The notes under the pieces: model-generated
Database searches by the model: none
What the model was told of the DNA's origin: nothing
The model's input: the letters and a program-made list of their open reading frames with translations, nothing else
Shown here: positions 27,602 to 36,699 of the stretch, one piece after another
Position numbering within the stretch: the stretch's first letter is position 1
How the letters are laid out: each line of letters opens with the position of its first letter
Assembly (NCBI RefSeq): GCF_019679435.2
Contig: NZ_CP139781.1
Location: forward strand, 930,001 to 994,000
Origin: Actomonas aquatica
GTDB taxonomy: Bacteria > Verrucomicrobiota > Verrucomicrobiia > Opitutales > Opitutaceae
Direction: 5' to 3'
Length of the DNA stretch: 64,000 bases
Made by a program: the position numbers and the translations under genes

Positions 27602-29275
27602 ATGACCCAATCTGCGTTCGAACCTTACCTGTCCGTAGTCTGCGCCTCGCGCAACGACGACCACGGCGGCGACCCCCTCATCCGCACCCAAATTTTCGTC
27701 AACTGCCTGGCGCGCCAATGCGAAGCCCTGCAGCTGCCGACCGAACTCATCATCGTTGATTGGAACCCCGTCGCCGGTCGCCCCGGCCTCGCTGGCGTTC
27801 TGCAGCTCCCGGAGGGCTCCACCTACTGCCGCGGCCGCGTCATCACCGTCCCGACGGAGCTGCATCGCCGCTACAAGTATTCCGAAAAGCTGCCGTTCCT
27901 GCAGATGATCGCCAAGAACGTCGGCATCCGTCGCGCCAAGGGCCAATTCGTCCTCGCGACCAACATCGACATCATCTTCTCCGCCGAACTGATGGCCTTC
28001 ATCGGCAAGCAGCGCCTCGACCCGTCCAAAATGTATCGCGTCGACCGCTACGACATCAAAGCCGGCATCCCCCTCGACTTCACCCTGGAGCAGACGCTCG
28101 ACTACGCGTGGAAGAACCCCCTGCGCAACAACCGTCGCTTTGGCCCCGCCGCCGTCGTCGAACACCTCTACGGCGACAATCCGCACCGCAAGGAGTGCAT
28201 CCCCAACCCGGATTTCTTCGAAACCGTGCATGGTTTTGAGGCCATCCAGCACGACGGCGCCTGGCTCATCTGCCCGCAGCGTGACACCCTCATGGGCGAG
28301 ATTCACACCAACGCCTGCGGCGACTTCACCCTGCTCGCCCGCGAAGCTTGGGAGCAAATCGCCGGCTACGCCGAGTTCGCCAGCTACTCCTTCAACATCG
28401 ACAGCGTCGGCGTTTATGCCGCCCATTACGGCGGCTTCGAGGAGGTCTCGTTGTTGCCGCCGTGCGTGTGCTTCCACATCGAGCACAGCCTCGGCTCCGG
28501 CTGGACCCCGGAAGGCGAAAAGAAGCTTTTCGAGCGCCTCAACAACGCCGAAATCCTCAATCCCGAGTGGCCCGTGCTCAACGACCTCATTGAGCAGATG
28601 AAGGTCAGCGACGCGCCCATACCCCTCAACGACGCTGAGTGGGGCCTCGCCCCCTTCGAGTTGCCGGAGGAGCCGATCGAAGTGGGCGCCTTTCACGCCT
28701 CTCCCGATCATCCGTGGCCCCAGCAGGACTGGCCGCCCGCCTCCGTCAGCGCGATCAAACCGGGCTTCGATCTGGACCGCATGACCCTCTGGTATGAGCG
28801 CAAGCTCGGTGAGGGGCGTTATGGCCGCAAGGATCCGGACCAGACCCACGTGGTGCAGATCTTTGTTCCCGACGCCAACAACGCTCACTCCGAGGAACGT
28901 TGCTTCAACCTCGAGACCCACCTCGATGGCGACGAAACCCACTACGTCGCCATCGACGACTACTTCCCCGGCACCACCCTGCGCTTCGATCCGGCTTACA
29001 AGCCCGGTATCATTGAGATCCACGATTTCACGATCATGGAGCCTCAAAGCGGCCGAGTCCTCTGGAGCATTCAGGACTGTGCCAAAGCCCGCCTGGGCGT
29101 CTGGGGCACCACCCGCGTGCTCTCTTCGCCGCCTGACTCGGCAAATGAACTGCGCCTGCTGGTCAACGGCTGGGATCCCCAGCTCTGGCTGCCGCCGCTG
29201 CCCACGCACCAACAATCCATCATGGTGCGCTTTCGCATGACGCACCTCCCCTACTCGCGGTTCGAGGCACAGTAA
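27602..29275 (+). CDS. GT-A (GT2-like) glycosyltransferase with C-terminal beta domain
   Basis: A 557-residue protein starting at ATG 27602 ('MTQSAFEPYLSVVCASRNDD'). The N-terminal ~300 residues look like a divergent GT-A domain: 'LSVVCASRNDDHGGD' at strand 1, 'ELIIVDWNPV' at the uridine-binding strand, and 'FVLATNIDIIFSAEL' where the DxD motif would be, read here as N-I-D. From about 370 to 557 the pattern is beta-rich with many Trp and Asp ('RMTLWYERKLGEGRYGRKDP'), suggesting a carbohydrate-binding sandwich. It belongs to the surface-glycan cluster and begins the G/C-rich block right of the cassette. Donor and acceptor are unknown; the divergent DxD lowers certainty on activity. Confidence 0.7.
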   Translation: MTQSAFEPYLSVVCASRNDDHGGDPLIRTQIFVNCLARQCEALQLPTELIIVDWNPVAGRPGLAGVLQLPEGSTYCRGRVITVPTELHRRYKYSEKLPFLQMIAKNVGIRRAKGQFVLATNIDIIFSAELMAFIGKQRLDPSKMYRVDRYDIKAGIPLDFTLEQTLDYAWKNPLRNNRRFGPAAVVEHLYGDNPHRKECIPNPDFFETVHGFEAIQHDGAWLICPQRDTLMGEIHTNACGDFTLLAREAWEQIAGYAEFASYSFNIDSVGVYAAHYGGFEEVSLLPPCVCFHIEHSLGSGWTPEGEKKLFERLNNAEILNPEWPVLNDLIEQMKVSDAPIPLNDAEWGLAPFELPEEPIEVGAFHASPDHPWPQQDWPPASVSAIKPGFDLDRMTLWYERKLGEGRYGRKDPDQTHVVQIFVPDANNAHSEERCFNLETHLDGDETHYVAIDDYFPGTTLRFDPAYKPGIIEIHDFTIMEPQSGRVLWSIQDCAKARLGVWGTTRVLSSPPDSANELRLLVNGWDPQLWLPPLPTHQQSIMVRFRMTHLPYSRFEAQ

Positions 29276-29303
29276 CGCTCCTTCGGGCTTCGCCGCTGGC
29301 CTG

Positions 29304-30608
29304 GTGATTCCCTGCATCCATCCAACGTCAGTCACGTTGCCCGCCGCCTGTTCCACACCTGCCCTTCTGCACCACCTCGACGCGCCCGCCTCGTGGCACG
29401 ACCTGCCGCGTCGCGTCCTGGTGCGGGGCTGGGTTTTCGCTCCCGGCGCCGCCCCGTTGCAGGCCGTGCGCGCCCGTGTCGGCGGCACCTTGATCAGCGG
29501 AAACGTCGGCTTTCATCGCCCGGATGTGAAGGCGGCGTATCCAGATGCCCCCGACGACTACACCGGCTTCCAGATCGCGATCGAAACGCCTCGCGGCCGC
29601 TTCCCGCTGGAGCTCGAAGCGCTCACCGCCGGCGGCGAATGGTGGTCCTTTCTGGAGCTGGAGGCGCATGGGAAGCCCAGGCGTCGCCCTTACATCTTCG
29701 GCGCCGATTCCCCCGAGGAACTACTGGCCGGACAACTTGCCCTGCAACCACGCCACCCGCCGCGTCCGTTGCAGCCGGAGCACTTTCCCGCCGTCCATCT
29801 CGCGCCGGGCACGAGCCTGCCCGTCGTCGATATCGTCACCCCCAACCTCAATCAAGGTCGTTGGCTCCCGGCCGCCGTAGCCAGCACCGCCGGACTCGAC
29901 GGCGTGCGCCACACCGTGCGTGACGGTGGCTCCACCGATGGTTCGGTCGAGTGGCTGCGGGAGTCTGCTTCATCGCTCCATTCGTGGGTCAGCGAAAAGG
30001 ACGATGGCCAGGCCGACGCGATCGCCCGGGGCCTCGCCGCTACCGCCGGGGAGCCCGAGGACCTCATGGCCTGGATCAATGCCGACGATCATTACCTGCC
30101 CGGCGCGATCGAGTTCGTGCGCCGCTATTTTGCGGCTCACCCCCGGGTCGATGTCATTTATGGCAACCGCGTGATGGTGGACGAAGACGGTGCGGAAGTT
30201 GGCCGTTGGCACCTGCCCCCGCATAACGACGATGTGCTGAAGCTCTACGATTTTGTCCCGCAGGAGACCCTCTTCTGGCGGCGTCGTATATGGGATCAGG
30301 TCGGCGGCATCGACCCGACCTTCCAGTTCGCGCTCGATTGGGACCTGCTGCTTCGCTTTCAAGCCGCCGGCGCTCGCATCGAGCACCTCCCCCGATTCCT
30401 CGGCGCCTTTCGCCTGCATGCCGCGCAGAAATCTTCCGCCGCCATCGGCAGCACCGGCCAGGCCGAGCTGGATGCTCTGCGTCGCCGCACCTTCGGACGG
30501 GATCTCGCTCCGTCGGAGTTAATCGAATCCTCGTTCATCAACCGCTACCTCCGCCGAAGCGCGCGCCGCGAACTCGCCGCCCGTTTCGGTCTGCGCCCGT
30601 CCCTTTAA
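29304..30608 (+). CDS. GT2 glycosyltransferase with N-terminal 'GW/RPDV' module
   Basis: A 434-residue protein with a GTG start at 29304. Residues 30-130 form a beta-rich module: 'VLVRGWVFAPG', 'GFHRPDVKAAYP', 'YTGFQIAI' and 'FPLELEAL'. The same pattern occurs in the GT at 33227 and in both giant enzymes (41132, 45233). The GT2 domain starts near 175 with 'VDIVTPNLNQGRWLPAAVAS' and carries 'RDGGSTDGSVEWL', 'EKDDGQADAIARGLA' and the metal-binding 'WINADDHY', as in WcaA-like enzymes of exopolysaccharide synthesis. 'ETLFWRRRIWDQVGGID' is the acceptor-side hallmark. Predicted inverting, cytoplasmic; sugar unknown. Confidence 0.85.
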   Translation: MIPCIHPTSVTLPAACSTPALLHHLDAPASWHDLPRRVLVRGWVFAPGAAPLQAVRARVGGTLISGNVGFHRPDVKAAYPDAPDDYTGFQIAIETPRGRFPLELEALTAGGEWWSFLELEAHGKPRRRPYIFGADSPEELLAGQLALQPRHPPRPLQPEHFPAVHLAPGTSLPVVDIVTPNLNQGRWLPAAVASTAGLDGVRHTVRDGGSTDGSVEWLRESASSLHSWVSEKDDGQADAIARGLAATAGEPEDLMAWINADDHYLPGAIEFVRRYFAAHPRVDVIYGNRVMVDEDGAEVGRWHLPPHNDDVLKLYDFVPQETLFWRRRIWDQVGGIDPTFQFALDWDLLLRFQAAGARIEHLPRFLGAFRLHAAQKSSAAIGSTGQAELDALRRRTFGRDLAPSELIESSFINRYLRRSARRELAARFGLRPSL

Positions 30609-30614
30609 CGCCTT

Positions 30615-31781
30615 ATGCCTTCTCCCCGCTTTCTTGTTGTTGGTGCCGGTTTCTCCGGAGCCGTCATTGCTCGCGAATTGGCCACCCACACCGGTGCACA
30701 GGTCGACGTCATCGACAGCCGTCCGCACATCGCCGGCAACTGCCACACCGAGCGCGACGCCTCCACCGGCGTGATGGTGCACATCTACGGTCCCCACATT
30801 TTTAATACGCAACGGCAGGACGTTTGGGACTACGTGAATCGCTTCGCCACCTTCGGCCCCTACGTGAACCGGGTGAAGGCGCACACCCCGCGCGGCGTGT
30901 ATTCGCTCCCCATCAACCTGCTCACCATCAATCAGTTTTTCGGCCGCGATTTCAGCCCCGCCGAAGCCCGGGCCCACCTCGCCTCCCTCGGCGACCACTC
31001 CATCACCGAACCGCAAAATTTCGAGGAGCAGGCCCTGAAGTTTCTCGGCCGGGAGCTCTACGAAAACTTCTTTCACGGCTACACCGTAAAACAGTGGGGC
31101 TGCGACCCCAAGGACCTGCCTGCCTCCATCCTCAAGCGACTGCCGGTCCGCTTTAACTACGACGACAGCTACTTCAACTGCCTCCACCAGGGCATTCCGC
31201 TCGACGGCTACACCGCGCTCATCGAGGGCATCTTCGACGTATCCGGCGTCAATGTTCGCCTGAGCACGACCTTTGAGCCCGGCATGGCGCGCGACTACGA
31301 CCACGTCTTCTACACCGGCCCGCTCGATGCCTACTTCGGCCACCAACATGGTCGCCTCGGTTACCGCACCGTCACCTTCGACCGCTTTGAAGCCGAGGGC
31401 GACATTCAGGGCAACGCCGTCATCAACTACACCGACGCCGCCGTGCCCTTTTCGCGTATCCACGAGCACAAACACTTCACGCCCTGGGAAACGCACGAAC
31501 GCTCCGTCGCCTTTCGCGAGTATTCCAAGGAAACCGAAGCCGCCGACATCCCCTATTACCCCAAGCGTCTCGTCGCCGACCTCGACCTGCTACGCACCTA
31601 CGCCGACCTCGCCGCTCAGCAAACTGGCGTCTCTTTCGCTGGGCGCCTCGGCACCTACCGCTACCTCAACATGGACCAGGTCGTCGGTGAATCCCTCGAC
31701 TTCGCCGCCCGCTGCGTCACCGCCCTTGCCCAGCGCCAGCCGCTTCCCCTATTTTCCGCCCCTCCATTGCCCCCCGCCTGA
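30615..31781 (+). CDS. glf: Glf, UDP-galactopyranose mutase
   Basis: A 388-residue flavoenzyme that contracts UDP-galactopyranose to UDP-galactofuranose. The FAD-binding 'VVGAGFSGAVIARELA' is at 8-23, followed by 'IAGNCHTERD', the conserved 'YGPHIFNT' (substrate-loop His), 'FHGYTVKQWG', 'PVRFNYDDSYFN' and 'RLGTYRYLNMDQVVGESLDF' at the C-terminus, all of them mutase family hallmarks. Its presence predicts galactofuranose in the glycan made by this locus, so at least one neighbouring GT should be a galactofuranosyltransferase. It is 6 bp after the GT2 gene and 3 bp before the next. Confidence 0.96.
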   Translation: MPSPRFLVVGAGFSGAVIARELATHTGAQVDVIDSRPHIAGNCHTERDASTGVMVHIYGPHIFNTQRQDVWDYVNRFATFGPYVNRVKAHTPRGVYSLPINLLTINQFFGRDFSPAEARAHLASLGDHSITEPQNFEEQALKFLGRELYENFFHGYTVKQWGCDPKDLPASILKRLPVRFNYDDSYFNCLHQGIPLDGYTALIEGIFDVSGVNVRLSTTFEPGMARDYDHVFYTGPLDAYFGHQHGRLGYRTVTFDRFEAEGDIQGNAVINYTDAAVPFSRIHEHKHFTPWETHERSVAFREYSKETEAADIPYYPKRLVADLDLLRTYADLAAQQTGVSFAGRLGTYRYLNMDQVVGESLDFAARCVTALAQRQPLPLFSAPPLPPA

Positions 31782-31784
31782 CCC

Positions 31785-32486
31785 ATGCCCGACCTCGCCA
31801 TCGTTATCCCGATCTACAACGAGTCCGCCAACATCGGCGCGCTCCTCCGTGAATGGGGCGAAGCCCTCGACGCGGTGGGGGCAGATTACCGCTTCATCAC
31901 CCTCAACGACGGCTCCAAAGACAATACCGCCGAGGTCCTTGCCTCCGCCGCTACCGAGCTCGGCGACCGCATCGATGTCGTCAACAAAGCCAACAGCGGG
32001 CACGGCCGCACCTGCCGCTTCGGTTACGAACGCGCCCTCGCTGCCGACTATCCGTGGATCCTCCAGATCGACTCCGACGGCCAGTGCGACCCGATTTACT
32101 TTGCCGACATGTGGGCCGCCCGTGACCAGGCCGATTGCGTTTTTGGTCTGCGCGTCACCCGCGACGACGGCCTCGCCCGCGCCATCATTTCCCGGATGGT
32201 GCGACTCTCCACCTTTTGCCTCACCGGTCGCGATCTGCGTGACGCCAACGTGCCCTACCGACTGATGCGCCACGAGGTGCTCGCCCGCGCCCTCAAGCGC
32301 GTGCCCGCCGATTTCGACATCCACAACGTCGCTCTCACCCTCGCCCTCAAACGTGACCCGTCCGTGCGCTGGCACTATGTGCCGATTCGCTTCCGCGACC
32401 GCCAAGGGGGCACCAACAGCATTGATGTGCCCAAGATCTTCAAAATGGGCTGGAACATGCTCCGTGCCTTGCGCGGCGTGAGCTGA
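31785..32486 (+). CDS. DPM1-like glycosyltransferase family 2
   Basis: A 233-residue single-domain GT2. 'LAIVIPIYNESANIGALL' opens the fold, 'FITLNDGSKDNTAEVL' binds the nucleotide and 'ILQIDSDGQCDP' holds the DxD site near 90-95. 'NSGHGRTCRFGYERAL' and 'DANVPYRLMRHEVL' place it with dolichol/polyprenyl-phosphate mannose synthases. There is no membrane helix, as in short DPM1 forms. It probably charges polyprenyl phosphate with a sugar for one of the GT-C-like membrane proteins in this cluster, though it could also act directly on the growing chain. Tightly spaced after glf. Confidence 0.85.
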   Translation: MPDLAIVIPIYNESANIGALLREWGEALDAVGADYRFITLNDGSKDNTAEVLASAATELGDRIDVVNKANSGHGRTCRFGYERALAADYPWILQIDSDGQCDPIYFADMWAARDQADCVFGLRVTRDDGLARAIISRMVRLSTFCLTGRDLRDANVPYRLMRHEVLARALKRVPADFDIHNVALTLALKRDPSVRWHYVPIRFRDRQGGTNSIDVPKIFKMGWNMLRALRGVS

Positions 32487-32507
32487 CCGCCACCGCACTC
32501 GTTCGTC

Positions 32508-33230
32508 ATGGCAGATTCGCCCGCATCGTCCTCCGAAGCTTCTCGTCCCGCCGACGAGAATCTGGTCACGACCTTGCGTCGCGAAATCGTCGCCGCCGAA
32601 CTGCAGATTCTCGAGCTCAATGACCGTCTCGCGGCCAAGGACACCGACCGCGCCGACGCCGTCGCCCTGCTCGGCCAAGCCGAACTCGTGCTCGAGGAAA
32701 AGATCGGCTACATCATGACGCTCGACCAGGCGCTCAACACGCGTATCCGCGAACTCGAGCAGGAGTGTGATCGCAAGACCGCCGAGATCGACCGTCGCGG
32801 CGAAGCCCTCCAAGCGGCCCACGCGGCCGACGAGCGCAATCGCGCCGAACGCGACGCGGTCATCAAAGACCTGAGCGAACGTCTCGAAGCCGCCAATCAG
32901 GAGATCAACCGCGCCCACGAACTGGCCCGCGACTACGCTGAAAAGTTCAACGGCGCCGAACAGGCGCTCGCGGCGACCAAAGCCGAACTCGCCGCGACCA
33001 CCGAGCAACTCACGCAGACCCAAACGAAGCTCACCACTCGCGACGCCGAGCTCGCCGACGCCCTCGCCCGCATCGAAGCCCTTTCCGCTCAACTCAACGA
33101 CACGACCGTCCGTCTCTCCACCTCCGAGGAAACCCTCGCCGCCGAACGCGGACGCCTGCACACCATATTTCACTCCACGCTGTGGCGCTGGGGTCGGCCG
33201 TGGCGTGCGCTCTTCGGCCCCAAGCTATGA
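32508..33230 (+). CDS. Coiled-coil protein in glycosyltransferase cluster
   Basis: A 240-residue protein that is almost wholly predicted coiled coil from about 20 to 215: Glu, Lys, Arg and Ala dominate, Leu/Ile/Val recur at heptad spacing, and Pro is absent from the core. It ends with an aromatic, basic tail 'LWRWGRPWRALFGP', a type of ending often seen on coiled-coil proteins and glycosyltransferases of O-antigen loci, probably a membrane-surface anchor. No enzyme motif is present. Its stop overlaps the next GT4 gene's ATG (ATGA). A structural or chain-length role is suggested by analogy with the coiled-coil ruler of WbdD, which the WbdD-like protein here seems to lack; this is inference. 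Confidence 0.75.
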   Translation: MADSPASSSEASRPADENLVTTLRREIVAAELQILELNDRLAAKDTDRADAVALLGQAELVLEEKIGYIMTLDQALNTRIRELEQECDRKTAEIDRRGEALQAAHAADERNRAERDAVIKDLSERLEAANQEINRAHELARDYAEKFNGAEQALAATKAELAATTEQLTQTQTKLTTRDAELADALARIEALSAQLNDTTVRLSTSEETLAAERGRLHTIFHSTLWRWGRPWRALFGPKL

Positions 33231-35227
33231 GTGTCGCCCCGCCCGAGATCGCCCACGGGCTGGAGACCCCGTATCCGCTGCAGCCGTGCCAGAACTATTT
33301 TCGGCTCGAGGGCTGGGCTCTCCTCCGGGGCGGCGCCGCCCCGACCATCGCCCGTATTCGGATCGGCGATACCACCCATGCGCCCGAATCCACCTCCCGC
33401 CGCGACGACGTGCAGTCGCTGTATCCAGAAGATGAATTCGCCGCCAACACCGGGTTCCTCTTCGTCATTTACCTGCCTTTCGGCAACCACCTCGCGACCC
33501 TCGAAGCCAGCAACGACGGCGGTGACACCTGGCACCCCGTGCGCAGCATGATGGTGCCGGTCAGCTCCCATCCGCTGATGGGCGCCTTCGAACCCGCGGG
33601 CACCAACGGCCTCATCACCGAGACTTGCCGCCCGACCGGTTGGGTGTGGCACCCCGAATTCGAGATCGCGCACATCGAACTCCTCTTCGGCAACATGGCC
33701 CTGCCCGTGGAAACCGGACTGGAGCGACCCGACGTGGCCGAGCGTTTTCCTGACCAACCCGGCGCCCGTTACAGCGGATTCCTCCTCGCCGAGAATCTGC
33801 CCCGCGGCAAGGGACCGATTCGCCTACACGTCACCACGTCCTGCGGCCGCACCTACTTTCTCGATCCGGCCTATTCGGCCAAACTGCCGAACGGCGCATA
33901 CGCTCCGCCGCGCCCACCGCCCGACATGTGGGAGCTGCCACCGGTGGATCGAGCCGGCACCGGTGCCTCAACACCTCTGCCTGCCGCGCCCGACCCGGCC
34001 GGCCCGCACAACGTGCTCTTCGTGCTCTACGGCGATTTTACCTCCAACAGCGCCGCCCACGTTTGCGCCTTGGCCGACGAACTCATCGGTCACGGCTATG
34101 ACTGTATCGTCGCGGTCCCGGAGCATGCCGAAACCATCGGTGCACAAGGCCGCACCCGCTTCCTGGCCATCGAATACCCCGATCTCCCGAATCTGGCGTC
34201 CTATTACCGGGACAGTCGCGGCCCCGCGGTGATTCACGCCTGGACCACTCGCGAGCGCGTCCGCCTCTTTTGCGCCGAAGCCCAGACCCGTTTCGACTGC
34301 GACTTGATCCTGCACCTTGAGGACAACGAACGCGAACTCCTCGCCAATCACCTGAACTGCTCTCTGGAGGAACTGGAAACCCTCCCTGCCGAGGACCTGG
34401 ATCAACGCGTGCCGCTCGACCTGACCCACCCTCTGCGCGCCAGCCAATTTATGGCCTCCGCCCAGGGCATCACCGTGATCATCGATCGTCTGCGTGAATT
34501 CGTTCCTGCTGACGTCCCGTCGACCGAGATTTGGCCGGCAGCGTTACCAACCTTCGCCCCCCGGCCACTCGATCACACCTTTCGCCGCACCCTCGGTATC
34601 GCTGATTCGGATACCGTCCTTTTTTATCACGGCAACGCCCACGCCTCCAACGCACCGGAGATGCTCGAGCTGCACCGTGCCGTGCTGCAGCTCAACGAAG
34701 CCGGCCACCGCACCTGGCTCCTTCGCACTGGCCGCAATTCCCCGGACTTCGAGCGGCTCCTCCCCCCCGCGGTGCGACCGCACTTGATCCACCTCGGCTT
34801 CGTCAAACGCCACCGCGACCTGCCCCGCTTCATGGCCATGGCCGACGTCTTCGTGCAACCCGGTCAGGCCGGCAGCTTCAACGACTACCGCTTCCCCTCC
34901 AAACTGCCCGAGTTCTTTGCCCTCGGTCGTCCCGTGATTCTGCCACGGTCCAATCTGGGCCACACCGTCCAGCACCTCCGCGACGCCTACGTGCTGGAGG
35001 ACGCCAACGCCGCCACCATTGCCGCCGCCGTGATGGAGTTGACGGCCTCGCCAGAACTCACCGCCTCCCTGTCTCAAGGCGCCATCGCCTTCGGACAAAA
35101 ACACTTCTCGTGGCCCCGTTCAGCGCAGCGTCTGATCGACTTTCTGCTTCAGCACACCCGTCTGAAGGCCCCCGACGACGCCCGCCAACGCGCCGCCCGC
35201 GCGGTCTCCGCCGCCGCTGCAGATTAA
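33227..35227 (+). CDS. GT4-like glycosyltransferase with two N-terminal 'GW/RPDV' modules
   Basis: A 666-residue protein; ATG 33227 overlaps the previous stop. Residues ~20-120 ('YFRLEGWALLRGG', 'RRDDVQSLYPED', 'TGFLFVIYLPFG') and ~125-235 ('CRPTGWVWHPE', 'LERPDVAERFPDQP', 'YSGFLLAENLPRG') are two copies of the accessory module seen in neighbouring transferases. A GT-B region starts near 265 ('HNVLFVLYGDFTSNSAAHVC') and ends with 'ADVFVQPGQAGSFNDYRFPS' and 'LPEFFALGRPVILP', which occupy the donor-site position; the usual E-x7-E is replaced by 'FNDYRFPSKLPE'. Predicted cytoplasmic retaining transferase. Confidence 0.8.
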   Translation: MSVAPPEIAHGLETPYPLQPCQNYFRLEGWALLRGGAAPTIARIRIGDTTHAPESTSRRDDVQSLYPEDEFAANTGFLFVIYLPFGNHLATLEASNDGGDTWHPVRSMMVPVSSHPLMGAFEPAGTNGLITETCRPTGWVWHPEFEIAHIELLFGNMALPVETGLERPDVAERFPDQPGARYSGFLLAENLPRGKGPIRLHVTTSCGRTYFLDPAYSAKLPNGAYAPPRPPPDMWELPPVDRAGTGASTPLPAAPDPAGPHNVLFVLYGDFTSNSAAHVCALADELIGHGYDCIVAVPEHAETIGAQGRTRFLAIEYPDLPNLASYYRDSRGPAVIHAWTTRERVRLFCAEAQTRFDCDLILHLEDNERELLANHLNCSLEELETLPAEDLDQRVPLDLTHPLRASQFMASAQGITVIIDRLREFVPADVPSTEIWPAALPTFAPRPLDHTFRRTLGIADSDTVLFYHGNAHASNAPEMLELHRAVLQLNEAGHRTWLLRTGRNSPDFERLLPPAVRPHLIHLGFVKRHRDLPRFMAMADVFVQPGQAGSFNDYRFPSKLPEFFALGRPVILPRSNLGHTVQHLRDAYVLEDANAATIAAAVMELTASPELTASLSQGAIAFGQKHFSWPRSAQRLIDFLLQHTRLKAPDDARQRAARAVSAAAAD

Positions 35228-35269
35228 TCCGCCTGTTTCCGCCCCCCGTTCTCCGCTTCGATCCTACTC

Positions 35270-36670
35270 GTGAGTTCCTCCGACGCCTCCCTTTCCAGTC
35301 ACGCCATCGCCTATCGTCGGCTTCTCGCCCGGTATTTTAACCTGCTGCTGCCGCCGGACGCCTCAGTGCTCGAGGTCGGCTGTGGCACCGGCATGTTGCT
35401 CAAGCACCTAGCGGCCTCCCGCCGCGTCGGTATCGATATCGACCCTCAAGCCGTCGCCGCCGCCCGTGAGCAGGTGCCCGACGCCGAGTTCCAAGAAGCC
35501 GACGGCAACCACCTGCAGCTGGAGGAATCCTTCGATACCGTGATTCTCTCCGATACGATCAACTACGTCCCGGACGTGCAGTCGATCTTCGCCCAGATCC
35601 GCCGTATCAGCACGCCGACTACACGGCTGATCATCACTCTACCCAACACCCTCTGGCGTCCGGTGTTCGCCCTCGCCGATAAACTCGGCTGGCGTCGCTC
35701 CCATCCGCCCAGCAGTTGGCTGTCGGATCGCGACGTGCACAACCTGCTTTCGCTTGCCGATTGGGAACCCATCAAAACCCAGTCCCGCATCATTTTCCCC
35801 TATGCCGGCGGCTTCATCGAGCGCGCCTTGAACCGCTGGGTGGCGCCGCTGCTGCCCTGGTTCTGCCTCACCCAGTTTATTGTTGCCCGCCCGGCCCGCG
35901 ATCAGGCCCGCTCGTCCAACACCCTGCGACGCACGCTCCAAGCCCCTGACGAGACCACCGTGTCGATCGTCGTGCCCGCCCGCAACGAGGCCGGCAATAT
36001 CGAGGCCGCCATCACCCGCACCCCGCCGATGGGCAAATGGACCGAGTTCATTTTCGTTGAAGGCGGTTCCAGCGACAACACGTGGGAGGAAATCCTGCGC
36101 GTGCAAAAGGCCTACCCCGCGGTGCGGATCAAAGCCCTGCAGCAAAGCGGCAAAGGCAAGGGCAACGCCGTGCGTGACGGTTTCGCCCAGGCGGAGGGCG
36201 ACGTGCTCATGATCCTCGACACCGACCTCACCATGCCGCCCGAGGAGCTGCCGAAATATTTCCATGCCGTCACGGCCGGGCACTGCGAATTCGCCAACGG
36301 CTGCCGCCTGGTGTATCCAATGGACAAGCACGCCATGCAGTTCCTCAACATGCTCGCCAACAAAACCTTCGGCGTGCTCTTCTCCTGGCTCCTCGGCCAA
36401 CCCGTCAAGGACACCCTCTGCGGCACCAAGGTGCTGCGCCGTTCGGACTACGAACGCATTGCCGCCAACCGTGCCTACTTCGGTGACTTCGACCCTTTCG
36501 GCGATTTTGACCTGCTCTTTGGCGCAGACCGCCTCGGCCTCAAGATCCGCGACATCCCCATCCGTTACCGCGATCGCACCTACGGTTCCACCAACATCAG
36601 CCGTTGGAGCCATGGTTGGCTTTTGTTGCGCATGGTCCTCTTCGCCGCCCGCAAGCTGAAGTTCGTCTAG
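35270..36670 (+). CDS. Methyltransferase-GT2 fusion protein
   Basis: A 466-residue fusion with a GTG start at 35270. Residues 1-~215 are a class I SAM methyltransferase: 'VLEVGCGTGMLLKHLAA' is motif I, 'GIDIDPQAVAAAR' motif II, 'FDTVILSDTINYVPDV' motif IV. From about 225 a GT2 domain follows with 'VSIVVPARNEAGNIEAAI', 'FIFVEGGSSDNTWEEI', 'GKGKGNAVRDGFAQAEGDVL' and the metal site 'MILDTDLTMPPEE'. The C-terminal 'YRDRTYGSTNISRW' is shared with DPM1-like enzymes. The two activities may act in sequence on one lipid-linked sugar or at a shared membrane site. It ends the plus-strand run and converges with the GT-C-like pair. Confidence 0.87.
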   Translation: MSSSDASLSSHAIAYRRLLARYFNLLLPPDASVLEVGCGTGMLLKHLAASRRVGIDIDPQAVAAAREQVPDAEFQEADGNHLQLEESFDTVILSDTINYVPDVQSIFAQIRRISTPTTRLIITLPNTLWRPVFALADKLGWRRSHPPSSWLSDRDVHNLLSLADWEPIKTQSRIIFPYAGGFIERALNRWVAPLLPWFCLTQFIVARPARDQARSSNTLRRTLQAPDETTVSIVVPARNEAGNIEAAITRTPPMGKWTEFIFVEGGSSDNTWEEILRVQKAYPAVRIKALQQSGKGKGNAVRDGFAQAEGDVLMILDTDLTMPPEELPKYFHAVTAGHCEFANGCRLVYPMDKHAMQFLNMLANKTFGVLFSWLLGQPVKDTLCGTKVLRRSDYERIAANRAYFGDFDPFGDFDLLFGADRLGLKIRDIPIRYRDRTYGSTNISRWSHGWLLLRMVLFAARKLKFV

Positions 36671-36699
36671 GGAGGTAGCTGGGCACGCCCTAATCGGGC

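Noticed and set aside
27446-29488. 680-residue minus-strand ORF opposite the 27602 transferase
   Set aside because: No recognisable domain, biased composition, and it runs across two real plus-strand genes and the aminotransferase scar.
36687-36699. Small hairpin between the convergent genes at 36670 and 36700 considered as a terminator
   Set aside because: The stem is only 4 bp with a 5-nt loop and no T tract, too weak to support.
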